From Pyropia yezoensis (taxonomy: Eukaryota > Rhodophyta > Bangiophyceae > Bangiales > Bangiaceae): 64,000 bases of DNA. The stretch is from the NCBI GenBank assembly GCA_009829735.1, contig CM020618.1, positions 31,162,894-31,226,893 on the forward strand. Reading direction: 5' to 3'. Shown here one piece after another: positions 41,001 through 50,912 of this stretch. The notes under the pieces are model-generated. The model saw nothing but the letters and a program-made list of their open reading frames with translations. It did no database searches and had not been told where the DNA came from. Position 1 is the stretch's first letter. Each line of letters opens with the position of its first letter. Both the position numbers and the translations under genes were made by a program.

Positions 41001-43836
41001 AGACGGCGTCACCACAAGGGTGACGGAAACCCGTCCCCTGCTGCTCCACCAATGTAGCACAATAGGTATCCGCTGCACGTCCACTCTCAGGGAACACTCA
41101 CCAAGGGGGATCGGCACCAACGTCACCGGGAGGCCAAGGTTGCTGTCCTTGGAGCACAAGCCACGGGATCAAGATGGGAGCCCAAATGGGAGGGGTTTGT
41201 TGTTCTACCTTGGCCGGCGGTAGATTCGCCGCCGGCTCCCTCGTTATAAGCCCTCGGAGACACTACTAACTACCCTCCACCCCAAGATGCAAGTCCCTCT
41301 GGTCATACGTAACTTATAGATACCGTGACCAGTACGAACTATCAAATTGAAAGTTAAGGGTTAGAAGTAGCCCCCCTAATATTAGGGTTACAATACGGCC
41401 AACCATATTGCTACACTCGGGTACCCGAGTTGCTTGGCTTCCGTCGTCGATGGGACACTGCGAGACGGTACCGCCTCCCCCCCTCGCCGACTCGGTTCCG
41501 GCGTAAGTATCCGCCGGATCATGTCCGCGGAGCCCGCTCTGGGTGCTCCGAGCGTAGCGCTCCGTATGGCTACGTTCCAAATCAGCCGGCGAGTCGGATC
41601 CATAACCCGCCGTGTCCGGGGGTTGTCCAGGAGTAGCAACACCGGGGTCGACCCTGGTGGACTCCGAAAGTAGTCCGGCCGGTTCGAACCGTACCGGTGT
41701 GGGAGGAACACGACGGGGTACTGTCGTGTGGCTTGTTGACATCAGCACAGCCATTGCGTCCTCCGTACGCTCTTCACGGGCGTCGAGTCCGGTGAACCGG
41801 GCTTTGATGCGAGCCAATGATGCCATCAGGGAGTCCCCTGGTGAAGGTGGCGGCGGAGTGCGGTCGGCAGAGGACGGTTCTGGAAATCCGCCGCCCCCGG
41901 CCGTCCGTGCCGTACCAAACGTCGATCCGGCACCGGAGAGCATCGGCGTCTCAATGTTGTCGATCGGGTTACCGATCCCGATTCCCGGGTTCAGCTCCAG
42001 GGTCGGCGTCGACGCCGATCCGTCATCTTGAACGTTCCCCGTCTCTTGGGTAGACATAGTCACAATCAGTCAACCGACGTAACAATCACCACGAATAATA
42101 GAGCGAGGGGGTAGATTGGGGGGAGTAACAGTAGATCACAGTCAAAGGTAAAAACTCAACACAATCGATCAGGTTGCAACACCACGAGTACAAGAAAAGG
42201 ACCGGATCCCTATCCGTGTGCCAGGGCCGAAGACGGCGTCACCACAAGGGTGACGGAAACCCGTCCCCTGCTGCTCCACCAATGTAGCACAATAGGTATC
42301 CGCTGCACGTCCACTCTCAGGGAACACTCACCAAGGGGGATCGGCACCAACGTCACCGGGAGGCCAAGGTTGCTGTCCTTGGAGCACAAGCCACGGGATC
42401 AAGATGGGAGCCCAAATGGGAGGGGTTTGTTGTTCTACCTTGGCCGGCGGTAGATTCGCCGCCGGCTCCCTCGTTATAAGCCCTCGGAGACACTACTAAC
42501 TACCCTCCACCCCAAGATGCAAGTCCCTCTGGTCATACGTAACTTATAGATACCGTGACCAGTACGAACTATCAAATTGAAAGTTAAGGGTTAGAAGTAG
42601 CCCCCCTAATATTAGGGTTACAATACGGCCAACCATATTGCTACACTCGGGTACCCGAGTTGCTTGGCTTCCGTCGTCGATGGGACACTGCGAGACGGTA
42701 CCGCCTCCCCCCCTCGCCGACTCGGTTCCGGCGTAAGTATCCGCCGGATCATGTCCGCGGAGCCCGCTCTGGGTGCTCCGAGCGTAGCGCTCCGTATGGC
42801 TACGTTCCAAATCAGCCGGCGAGTCGGATCCATAACCCGCCGTGTCCGGGGGTTGTCCAGGAGTAGCAACACCGGGGTCGACCCTGGTGGACTCCGAAAG
42901 TAGTCCGGCCGGTTCGAACCGTACCGGTGTGGGAGGAACACGACGGGGTACTGTCGTGTGGCTTGTTGACATCAGCACAGCCATTGCGTCCTCCGTACGC
43001 TCTTCACGGGCGTCGAGTCCGGTGAACCGGGCTTTGATGCGAGCCAATGATGCCATCAGGGAGTCCCCTGGTGAAGGTGGCGGCGGAGTGCGGTCGGCAG
43101 AGGACGGTTCTGGAAATCCGCCGCCCCCGGCCGTCCGTGCCGTACCAAACGTCGATCCGGCACCGGAGAGCATCGGCGTCTCAATGTTGTCGATCGGGTT
43201 ACCGATCCCGATTCCCGGGTTCAGCTCCAGGGTCGGCGTCGACGCCGATCCGTCATCTTGAACGTTCCCCGTCTCTTGGGTAGACATAGTCACAATCAGT
43301 CAACCGACGTAACAATCACCACGAATAATAGAGCGAGGGGGTAGATTGGGGGGAGTAACAGTAGATCACAGTCAAAGGTAAAAACTCAACACAATCGATC
43401 AGGTTGCAACACCACGAGTACAAGAAAAGGACCGGATCCCTATCCGTGTGCCAGGGCCGAAGACGGCGTCACCACAAGGGTGACGGAAACCCGTCCCCTG
43501 CTGCTCCACCAATGTAGCACAATAGGTATCCGCTGCACGTCCACTCTCAGGGAACACTCACCAAGGGGGATCGGCACCAACGTCACCGGGAGGCCAAGGT
43601 TGCTGTCCTTGGAGCACAAGCCACGGGATCAAGATGGGAGCCCAAATGGGAGGGGTTTGTTGTTCTACCTTGGCCGGCGGTAGATTCGCCGCCGGCTCCC
43701 TCGTTATAAGCCCTCGGAGACACTACTAACTACCCTCCACCCCAAGATGCAAGTCCCTCTGGTCATACGTAACTTATAGATACCGTGACCAGTACGAACT
43801 ATCAAATTGAAAGTTAAGGGTTAGAAGTAGCCCCCC

Positions 43837-44517
43837 TTATATTAGGGTTACAATACGGCCAACCATATTGCTACACTCGGGTACCCGAGTTGCTTGGCTT
43901 CCGTCGTCGATGGGACACTGCGAGACGGTACCGCCTCCCCCCCTCGCCGACTCGGTTCCGGCGTAAGTATCCGCCGGATCATGTCCGCGGAGCCCGCTCT
44001 GGGTGCTCCGAGCGTAGCGCTCCGTATGGCTACGTTCCAAATCAGCCGGCGAGTCGGATCCATAACCCGCCGTGTCCGGGGGTTGTCCAGGAGTAGCAAC
44101 ACCGGGGTCGACCCTGGTGGACTCCGAAAGTAGTCCGGCCGGTTCGAACCGTACCGGTGTGGGAGGAACACGACGGGGTACTGTCGTGTGGCTTGTTGAC
44201 ATCAGCACAGCCATTGCGTCCTCCGTACGCTCTTCACGGGCGTCGAGTCCGGTGAACCGGGCTTTGATGCGAGCCAATGATGCCATCAGGGAGTCCCCTG
44301 GTGAAGGTGGCGGCGGAGTGCGGTCGGCAGAGGACGGTTCTGGAAATCCGCCGCCCCCGGCCGTCCGTGCCGTACCAAACGTCGATCCGGCACCGGAGAG
44401 CATCGGCGTCTCAATGTTGTCGATCGGGTTACCGATCCCGATTCCCGGGTTCAGCTCCAGGGTCGGCGTCGACGCCGATCTGTCATCTTGAACGTTCCCC
44501 GTCTCTTGGGTAGACAT
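43837..44517 (-). pseudogene. Rightmost gag-like copy, shortened by a stop in the LTR-encoded tail
   Basis: A plus-strand A-to-T change at 43838 creates a stop two codons into the hydrophobic tail, so the protein (about 226 aa) lacks the putative membrane segment. A second substitution at 44481 changes one residue near the N-terminus. This is the unit next to the array edge, and it is the first, going rightward, with clear substitutions not tied to a rearrangement. Confidence 0.6.
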
Positions 44518-44742
44518 AGTCACAATCAGTCAACCGACGTAACAATCACCACGAATAATAGAGCGAGGGGGTAGATTGGGGGGAGTAACAGTAGATCACA
44601 GTCAAAGGTAAAAACTCAACACAATCGATCAGGTTGCAACACCACGAGTACAAGAAAAGGACCGGATCCCTATCCGTGTGCCAGGGCCGAAGACGGCGTC
44701 ACCACAAGGGTGACGGAAACCCGTCCCCTGCTGCTCCACCAA

Positions 44743-45103
44743 TGTAGCACAATAGGTATCCGCTGCACGTCCACTCTCAGGGAACACTCACCAAGGGGGA
44801 TCGGCACCAACGTCACCGGGAGGCCAAGGTTGCTGTCCTTGGAGCACAAGCCACGGGATCAAGATGGGAGCCCAAATGGGAGGGGTTTGTTGTTCTACCT
44901 TGGCCGGCGGTGGATTCGCCGCCGGCTCCCTCGTTATAAGCCCTCGGAGACACTACTAACTACCCTCCACCCCAAGATGCAAGTCCCTCTGGTCATACGT
45001 AACTTATAGATACCGTGACCAGTACGGACTCCCAAATTGAAAGATAAGGGTTAGAAGTAGCCCCCTAATATAGGGTCACAATACGGTCAACCATATTGCT
45101 ACA
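44743..45103 (-). mobile_element. Edge LTR, divergent copy flush with flanking DNA
   Basis: This 361-bp copy keeps TGTAGCA/TGCTACA ends and the adjacent PBS (44724-44741). It differs from the interior LTR consensus at 44912, 45027, 45031, 45032 and 45044, and in the last 45 bases (a lost C, a lost T, T-to-C and C-to-T). Beyond TGCTACA at 45103 the sequence is unrelated (gctgctcctgctg). This is the upstream (5') LTR of the whole chain in element orientation. A target-site duplication cannot be tested because the other edge is not in the window. Confidence 0.8.
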
Positions 45104-45482
45104 GCTGCTCCTGCTGCTCCGCCGCGTGCGCCGCCGTGGGTCGGATGTGCGCCATACGTGGGGCTGGCGGCGCAGTGTATCGCCGCGCGGGGTCCAGCGG
45201 GGGCAGCAGCAGGCCCCGACTGGCCGAGCCCGCCGAGCCGGGCGCGGCAGGGCCCTTGCCCTTGCGCGAGAGGGGGGGCTTGGATGCGGCTGCCGCCGCC
45301 GAGTCGGCCGTCGCCGGCACAGAGGATGACGTGAATGCCGCCGCCAGTGATGCGCGCGCCGCCGGGGTGACGCGTGCCTCCGCGGTCGCGCGCGCCTCCG
45401 GGGCGCGCGCAGTCGCCGCCGAGGAAGTCGGGGCGCCCGCCAACGCCGAGGAAGAATATTCGGAACCTGATTTGGCACCCAC
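45104..45482 (-). pseudogene. Ala/Ser-rich coding-like sequence interrupted by the edge LTR
   Basis: The minus frame is open from 45482 to the LTR, where the stop TAG is supplied by the LTR's own TGTAGC. The peptide is Ala/Ser/Pro-rich with a basic patch (LSRKGKGP). There is no ATG at the start of the frame, so it would have to be an inner exon. The plus strand is also open from about 45145 to 45708 with an acidic segment (AEEEYSEPDLAPTGF), so strand is uncertain. No family is recognised. Confidence 0.2.
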
Positions 45483-48400
45483 TGGGTTTCAACAATCCGT
45501 TGAACAAAAGAAAAAAACCGTGACAGGGGCCACCAGGGCAGTGTCAGGGCAGTGTTCTTTCGGTGTGATTCGTGGAACCCGCTGCGTTCTTATTACAATG
45601 CCCGAGGCACGCCAAACACAGGGGGCAGCACGAGGGCACAAACGCAGGGGGGGCCAAATCGGGAACGGAATCGCAACGTCATCGACAGGAGGAAGTCAAA
45701 CTACCTGAAGCTACCACATGTAAGGCACCACCCACACCCGGGCAGCCCTCAACGTGATGGTGAACGGTGTCAGCTGCTCGCGCAAGCCAATGAGGCTTCG
45801 GGGCGCGGGGAAGGTGACGGGCGGGGTGACGGTGATGGGGGTGGGGAAGAAGATGGGCGTGACCTCGGTGAGGGTCGAGGGGGTCGAGGGGTTCGAGGGT
45901 AAAGGAGGTCGTTGTGTCTGTGTTTGTTCCCCCCGAGGTCTCCCCGAGTGGCGCCCGCACTCACGCATTATATACCCCCGGGGGGGCACCCAGGGTGCCC
46001 CAAAGCATGCGATTGCCCGTACCGCCGGGGGGGCGGCACCAATGGGCTCAAAACAAGGCATAGGCTCTCAGAACAAGTCAAGGTGGGTGTGCGCGCCCCA
46101 AGGCGCCCCACCAGACAGCCCCAAGCGGGGGTGGGGGCGGCATGCAGCGCTCACAGCGCCGCGCGGCTGGCCTCACACACCGGTCGGCCGGAAAGGCCGC
46201 AGAGGCGTGTAAGCCAGACGCCAGTCTTCGGGTCGAAAATCTCCCGTGGGTCAGCAAATCTTGCCGTTCCCATTGGCTCGTGGGGAGATTGTTCCGGCTG
46301 GCCGATGAGTCAGAGAAGTGGCTTGTCCTGTGGTCCGTTAGTCCTCTGATCCGCGGAGAGGAAATATCCGCCCGGGGATGAGTCAGAGTACTAACGGGTA
46401 GCCGATCCGCGGCTCTCGTGCCGACCGTCCGCGACCCGTAGAATCTCGGCCGGACACCGCGGCATCTCCAGATTACCAGGGAGTTCATGCGTCTTGGAAG
46501 GAGCTGGCTGAGAAAGACAGGGAAGGAGAGGCCCCAGTCCTTATCCCCGAAGCTAGATTCTTGGGGATTTAGGGGGCATATCTTTACAGGTGACCGCTTC
46601 TGTACGACTTACCCCTGGTGGAACGACAACGTCGGGATCGGCACTCGGACGACCAATGTGGCCAGCGCATGCAGAGGCTGCGGGATTATGGATCATCATC
46701 CTCCATGGCCTTATCGTCTCCAGAGCTACCGGCCTCCGGCGATATCGCCGGCAGACGGGGTATGAGCCCCGGGGGCGGCGCAGGGCTACAACCTATACGG
46801 CCTGAAGACGCGGGCGAGACCGGCACCGGCCGCAGCCCGCCATCATCGGTGTCCATAGGCTCAGGCCCAGAGTCAATCATGGCCGGCGCGAGTAGCGCAG
46901 CTACCGACGCCCACACCTCCCCAAGTGGTGCCGCCGTGCTTGGCCCAGCTCCCCCGGGTCCGACAAGGGGATACGTGGCATAAGACTTCACCTGTTATCG
47001 GGCAACAAGAACTCAATCCATCTGAGGGATACTTCGGTAGCGGAAGTACCTCCTTGAGGGCAGTGTATCTATTTTATAAATTACGTGTAGGGGACAACTC
47101 GTTCGGGTGGCGATCACATCTCGGCTGAGGAAGGTCTTGAGTCACGCCCACCCGGTATCCGGCTAGTGGGTTTCTCTGTCCGCCCCCGTGGCCGGAAGTG
47201 GAGAGCTGTCAGGACCACGAGGGATATAGGACGGGGACGGGCTGACTAGGAGCCCCTCCCAATAAATCAACAAACCGCTGAACTTTGGTTTCCATCGTCA
47301 GTTCCGACCCTTGGTTCCAGGTGTCGCAATTCTGACCAGCCGCCAACTCCAGGAGTGACTTCCTCTGGCGAGTGTTCCCTGTGTTCGGGTCGTTAAGGTT
47401 ACAGCTGCGCCACATCGAGGGTATCCTTGATGCGGACCGACGGCGACATTGGTGGGGGTATCAGGGGGACGGTGAGCATTCTGGGGTGCTGTGAGATAGA
47501 GTACCATGGTGCAACGCTGCGCTCATTTCATCAGTATATCAGAGCTCTGCTCTCTGTTGTGTCACTGTTCCGATAGTGGAAGGGGCGGACGCAAGACATG
47601 TACGAGCTTAGAAAAGCAGTCCTCTCTCAGGCGTATAGCTCGAAGAAAGTATTGGCCGTAGCTCAAGCGCACCGCAGGGGAGGAACCTGGGTTCATCGGC
47701 ACGGGCGAGTATCACCTCTCTGAACTTCCGCTTTTATAGGCTAAAGTAGCTGCCGTGGCGCTTTTCAGCGCCATCGGCTCGCTGGTATCGCGCCACGACA
47801 CCATGGCTGGTTTGAGGAACGCGCGTAAGGGAAGTGAACGCTGTAGCTGGTCAGCGTCGAGCGTATCAAGACGAGCGTGTCATAATGGTACGGAGCGTCG
47901 TCGGTATTGCTTTCTTGATGGGCGCGCGTGCGCGCCGCCTGCGTCGTGCCGACGAGAGCGCGCCTGTTCTGCAACCGTGTGTTGTTCATGGAGAACAATT
48001 CGCATTTGGAACGGCAATTACGGAATGTGATAAACTTTAAATCATCGTACATCCTGCATTTGTACCGTCCAGTCCATGGAACACGCAACTAATGTGACGT
48101 CACAAAGTATGAAGCAGAGTTGCTTGGGACAGCCCTTAGGTAACACCCTGACCTGGTTTTCATGAATGGCCCAACCGTGCGTCCATCCTCGGTTACATGC
48201 TGACTTGCACGCCTTACCCGCCACACCCGCCTGTGGCCCAGCGTTCGCGCGGCGCAGTCATTATCCACTTAACAAGCTCTCTTGGGCACTCCGTAGCCCA
48301 CCAATAGACCCGCGACATATGTCGGCTGTTTCGTGTTCTAGCCAATGAGGTGCCTTCGGCGAATACAAGGAGCTCTCAGAGGCCATCTGACATGGTGCCA

Positions 48401-48674
48401 CCCCGGTTGAAGGGCAGGGTACTTTTTGAATGCGGCGCTTATAAGCGAACAATGACTGTACCCAGTGCGTGTCTACCGTGCAGCGGCGACGAATCAGCAG
48501 AGGCCAAGATTGATATTGTCCCGCCTTCTGTGCGGCTGCCGGGAAAAGCTGACAGAATGCAAAGGTTATGGGTTGGTTGACTCAAGAGAGTGTCCATTTC
48601 AATGAGCAACCATATGGCGGTTTTCTGAGATATGGCAGACGCACGCTTGCACGATGACGTTTGAGTGCCGCCAC
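45483..48674. other. Unassigned sequence between the array and the TIR elements
   Basis: Only short overlapping frames on both strands occur here. The most coding-like pieces are a minus frame at 46686-46991, which starts with ATG and is Gly/Pro-rich with GPEPMDTDDGG; a minus frame at 47209-47415; and a minus frame at 45711-46061 ending in a Thr/Pro-rich peptide. None has a recognisable domain and none links to another. 45840-45905 is a GGTGAGGGTCGAGG-like purine-rich run. 45967-46040 is G/C-run rich. A CRE-like TGACGTCA occurs near 48095. I see no RNA gene. Confidence 0.4.
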
Positions 48675-49136
48675 TGCTATTGCAGTTCCCCGAATTTTGT
48701 CTTATGGAGACAAGAGCAACAGCGTGACAACAAGGCCATGAGCCAACCGCGTGCTTGGAGCTCGCTGCGGACCAATAGCGTGCTTTGGGGCTTTCTTGTT
48801 GATCCGGCGATGATTGGCTGCAGTCGCGGCGGATCTGGTACCGAACGCTGGTTGGCCAGATAGCTGTTGTTTTCTCTCACGATCTCGGCGGATTTCCCTC
48901 TATCTCGGCCCGATCCACTCATGAGCACAGGAAGAGGTCGCAGCTGGTTCCTGGGATGCCTGTTCCCTCTTCGATGTGGGCAGAAATCTCGACAAAGTCT
49001 CATATCGCAGTGTTTCCACACTAACGCGGAGCACTCATTGGCCAGTAGTGCGCCATCTGAGGCATGCCATTGGCCTGTTGAGGGTCTGTTGTTGTCATTG
49101 TCGCCATGAGACAATATTCGAGGTACTGCAATAGCA
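48675..49136. mobile_element. TIR element, copy 1 (462 bp, MITE-like)
   Basis: The ends are inverted repeats: TGCTATTGCAGT at 48675 and its complement ending at 49136 match over 39 bases with 5 mismatches. The interior is similar along its whole length, in the same orientation, to the element at 49396-49863. No ORF for a transposase is present, so it would be non-autonomous. Both elements begin with TATTGC and end with GCAATA, which would fit a TA target duplication, but this is not proven. Several CCAAT/ATTGG motifs lie inside. Confidence 0.65.
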
Positions 49137-49395
49137 ATCGGCTTTGCGGGGAGGAGGTCGTCATGTCTCGGATTGAAGTGTGACTGCTGTGTCTGTCAGA
49201 CAAGGTGAGACGCGCTCCTCGCTCGATTTGGGTCGCAAGATCGGGGTTTCTGGCGCACTGAGTGGCCGAATTTCAAGTACACACTCTATCTAGTGGGCAT
49301 CTTTTGAAAACCAGTTTTGAACATGCACTGAGCACAATATTATAATTGTTCATAAGTTAATCCAATCGAGATACACATACGAAGACTGCAAATTT
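49137..49395. other. Spacer between the two TIR elements
   Basis: This 259-bp stretch has no gene. Its right half (49290-49390) is AT-rich compared with the rest of the window. Confidence 0.4.
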
Positions 49396-49863
49396 GTATT
49401 GCTGTTCTCCCAATTTAGGCCGATCCGGACAAGAACAACACTGCATGAACAACTGTGTGAGCCAATCACGTGCTGGCAGAAGAGGGCGAGCCAATCGCGT
49501 GCTCTAGGGGCCCGATCGCTGAGAGCAGATGATTGGCTGCAGCCACAGTGGGCCTCTTACCAATCGCTGATTGGTCGAAACACTGTTGTTCTCTCGGCTG
49601 AGATCGCCGAAGATTCCCCCCACATCGGCTCGTTCCGCTCCGGAGCAGTTGTCCAGCTTGTCTTGGTGTCTGTTCCACTCAGGTTCTCCCCTCCATGTGC
49701 TCGGAGTCACGGGAAAGTCGCATATCTTACTGTTTGCACAACAATGGAGGCTGATTCGGAGCTCTCATTGGTCAGAGAGGCATCCTGTGAGGCATGTCAT
49801 TGGTCAGTGGACTGTTGTTCTTGTTCTTGTCCGGATCGGCCAAAATTGGGAGAACTGCAATAC
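49396..49863. mobile_element. TIR element, copy 2 (468 bp, MITE-like)
   Basis: Terminal inverted repeats beginning GTATTGC(T/A)GTTCTCCC match over 43 bases with only 2 mismatches, better preserved than in copy 1. The interior carries repeated CCAATC(A/G)CGTGCT-type motifs and ATTGGTC motifs: two forward CCAAT sites near 49455-49500, a facing pair near 49560-49575, and ATTGG near 49535, 49770 and 49800. No transposase ORF is present. The two copies differ enough to be old relative to the array. Confidence 0.7.
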
Positions 49864-49951
49864 GTCGATCGATACTAGCTATTTTTAAACATATGGATCG
49901 GTCTTTGCCAACCTTGCGCGTGGCCCCCCTCCCGCGCGGCCCCGCCTTATT

Positions 49952-50066
49952 GTGCGTCCCGTAAAAAGTGGACGTGCACGGGTCGTGCAGTGTGGGTTTG
50001 ATTGGTCCAGTGGCCGGTATTTGACATGATCACGACACGTGCACGTCCACTTTTTACGGGACGCAC
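49952..50066. mobile_element. 115-bp snap-back element with 36-bp inverted repeats
   Basis: GTGCGTCCCGTAAAAAGTGG at 49952 has its exact complement ending at 50066. The arms match over 36 bases with one mismatch, leaving a centre of about 43 bases that contains ATTGGTCC. Such a structure folds into one long hairpin. It is too small to code. It may be a foldback MITE, or a transcribed hairpin if read from the downstream gene's promoter region. Confidence 0.65.
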
Positions 50067-50912
50067 TATAGACCGTCCCGTTGTTGCTTGTCACTTCCGA
50101 GCAGTGCACATTGAAGTTCGGTTGTTCAGCTCGTGTACCCCCCGTCGGTCCTGGGCGGCGTGGTGGTGCTCCTTTCCCACTGTCTGTGTGTGTATTGGCG
50201 GGCGGCGCGGCTACGCTTCCTATCGTTGGTTCGCGGCGGGCGCGTTTCATTCACCCCTCTCATGGGGCGTGCCGGGCTGTGGCGCTGCCCCCCCCGCTCA
50301 CGTCGGTATCTGCAGGAGCTTGCGCCGGGCTCCGATAGCAGCTGTCTGCTCGCAGACCATCTCGCACGGTAATACCATGTTCTCCTTCCTGCCGCCGTTT
50401 GGTCCGGCTTCATCTTCATTGTGGGGTCAGACGGTCACTCGCCCTCGCCCGCACATCGCTGCTTGTCGATCCCGTGCTGTGCCGCTGCCGCGCGGTGTAT
50501 TCAATGGACACACGGGCACGCTCGTCGGCCCAGGCCAGTGGTGCATGGAGCAGGCGACAGAGGCGGAGACGACCCCCAGTCATGCAACGGGTGCGTTTTG
50601 TTTCCCTTGTCGGGCACGGAGAGTCGCGGGTGCGTCGCACGGCCATCAGCTTGACAGGGTCGTATTGCTCCCTTCTCTTGGCGACGCTGAGGGGCTCGTG
50701 CACTGTGTTGCACGCACGTATGCAGGGACTCACAATTTTCTCTCGTTTCCACGTTCTCCGTGTGTTTTTCGCTCTCGTTCCCTTGGGCTGATTTTTTGTT
50801 GTTGCGCTGTCCAGGTCGACTCGGGGCTTTACATTTACTATAAGCTGCTGGCGCTCTTCGCCCCATCGTTGGTCCCCCGAACCCTGCGGAGGTCCTGGTG
50901 TGTGCTCCGCTT
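50067..50912 (+). other. 5' flank of the NTPase-nuclease gene, possible 5'UTR intron end
   Basis: A long plus frame (50002-50916) exists but has no domain, overlaps the snap-back element and is out of frame with the downstream gene, so I treat it as chance. 50735-50814 is strongly pyrimidine-rich and ends CTGTCCAG, a good 3' splice site at 50814. The downstream main frame meets TAA at 50841-50843, so any exon starting at 50815 would be untranslated leader. An upstream donor (GTAATA near 50370) is possible. Confidence 0.3.

Larger units (their letters stand above)
1..45103 (-). repeat. Tandem array of LTR-gag modules (about 1230-bp period, about 37 units)
   Basis: The whole stretch is head-to-tail copies of one module, nearly all 1230 bp (some 1228-1229). 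On the minus strand each module is an LTR of about 363 bp, a 1-base spacer, a primer-binding site, a leader of about 220 bp and a gag-like ORF that enters the next LTR. LTR upper ends (plus coordinates) are at 71, 1301, 2530, 3760, 4988, 6218, 7448, 8678, 9908, 11138, 12368, 13598, 14828, 16058, 17288, 18517, 19747, 21320, 22550, 23780, 24332, 25429, 26658, 27887, 29117, 30347, 31577, 32806, 34036, 35266, 36496, 37726, 38956, 40185, 41415, 42645, 43875 and 45103. Units are almost free of substitutions; most differences are single-base changes in C or G runs. The left edge is outside the window and the right edge is an LTR terminus. Seen directly: periodicity, LTR ends and ORFs. Inferred: retrotransposon origin and spread by unequal exchange. 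Confidence 0.95.

Noticed and set aside
1-45103. CRISPR, centromeric alpha-like satellite or rDNA spacer as explanation of the periodicity
   Set aside because: The unit is far too long for CRISPR, there are no spacers, no rRNA sequence is seen, and LTR ends plus PBS and a coding frame explain the unit better.
46618-46991. Gag-like Ser/Pro/Gly frame on either strand
   Set aside because: Both strands are open with similar composition, no domain is seen and there is no link to an LTR; noted only as unassigned sequence.
47520-47560. Possible iMet-type PBS (TATATCAGAGCTC near 47535) hinting at a second LTR element
   Set aside because: No TG...CA repeat partner, no gag or pol frame downstream, and the match lacks the leading TGG.
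48090-48105. CRE-like TGACGTCA palindrome
   Set aside because: A single 8-bp motif without a gene placed to use it is expected by chance.
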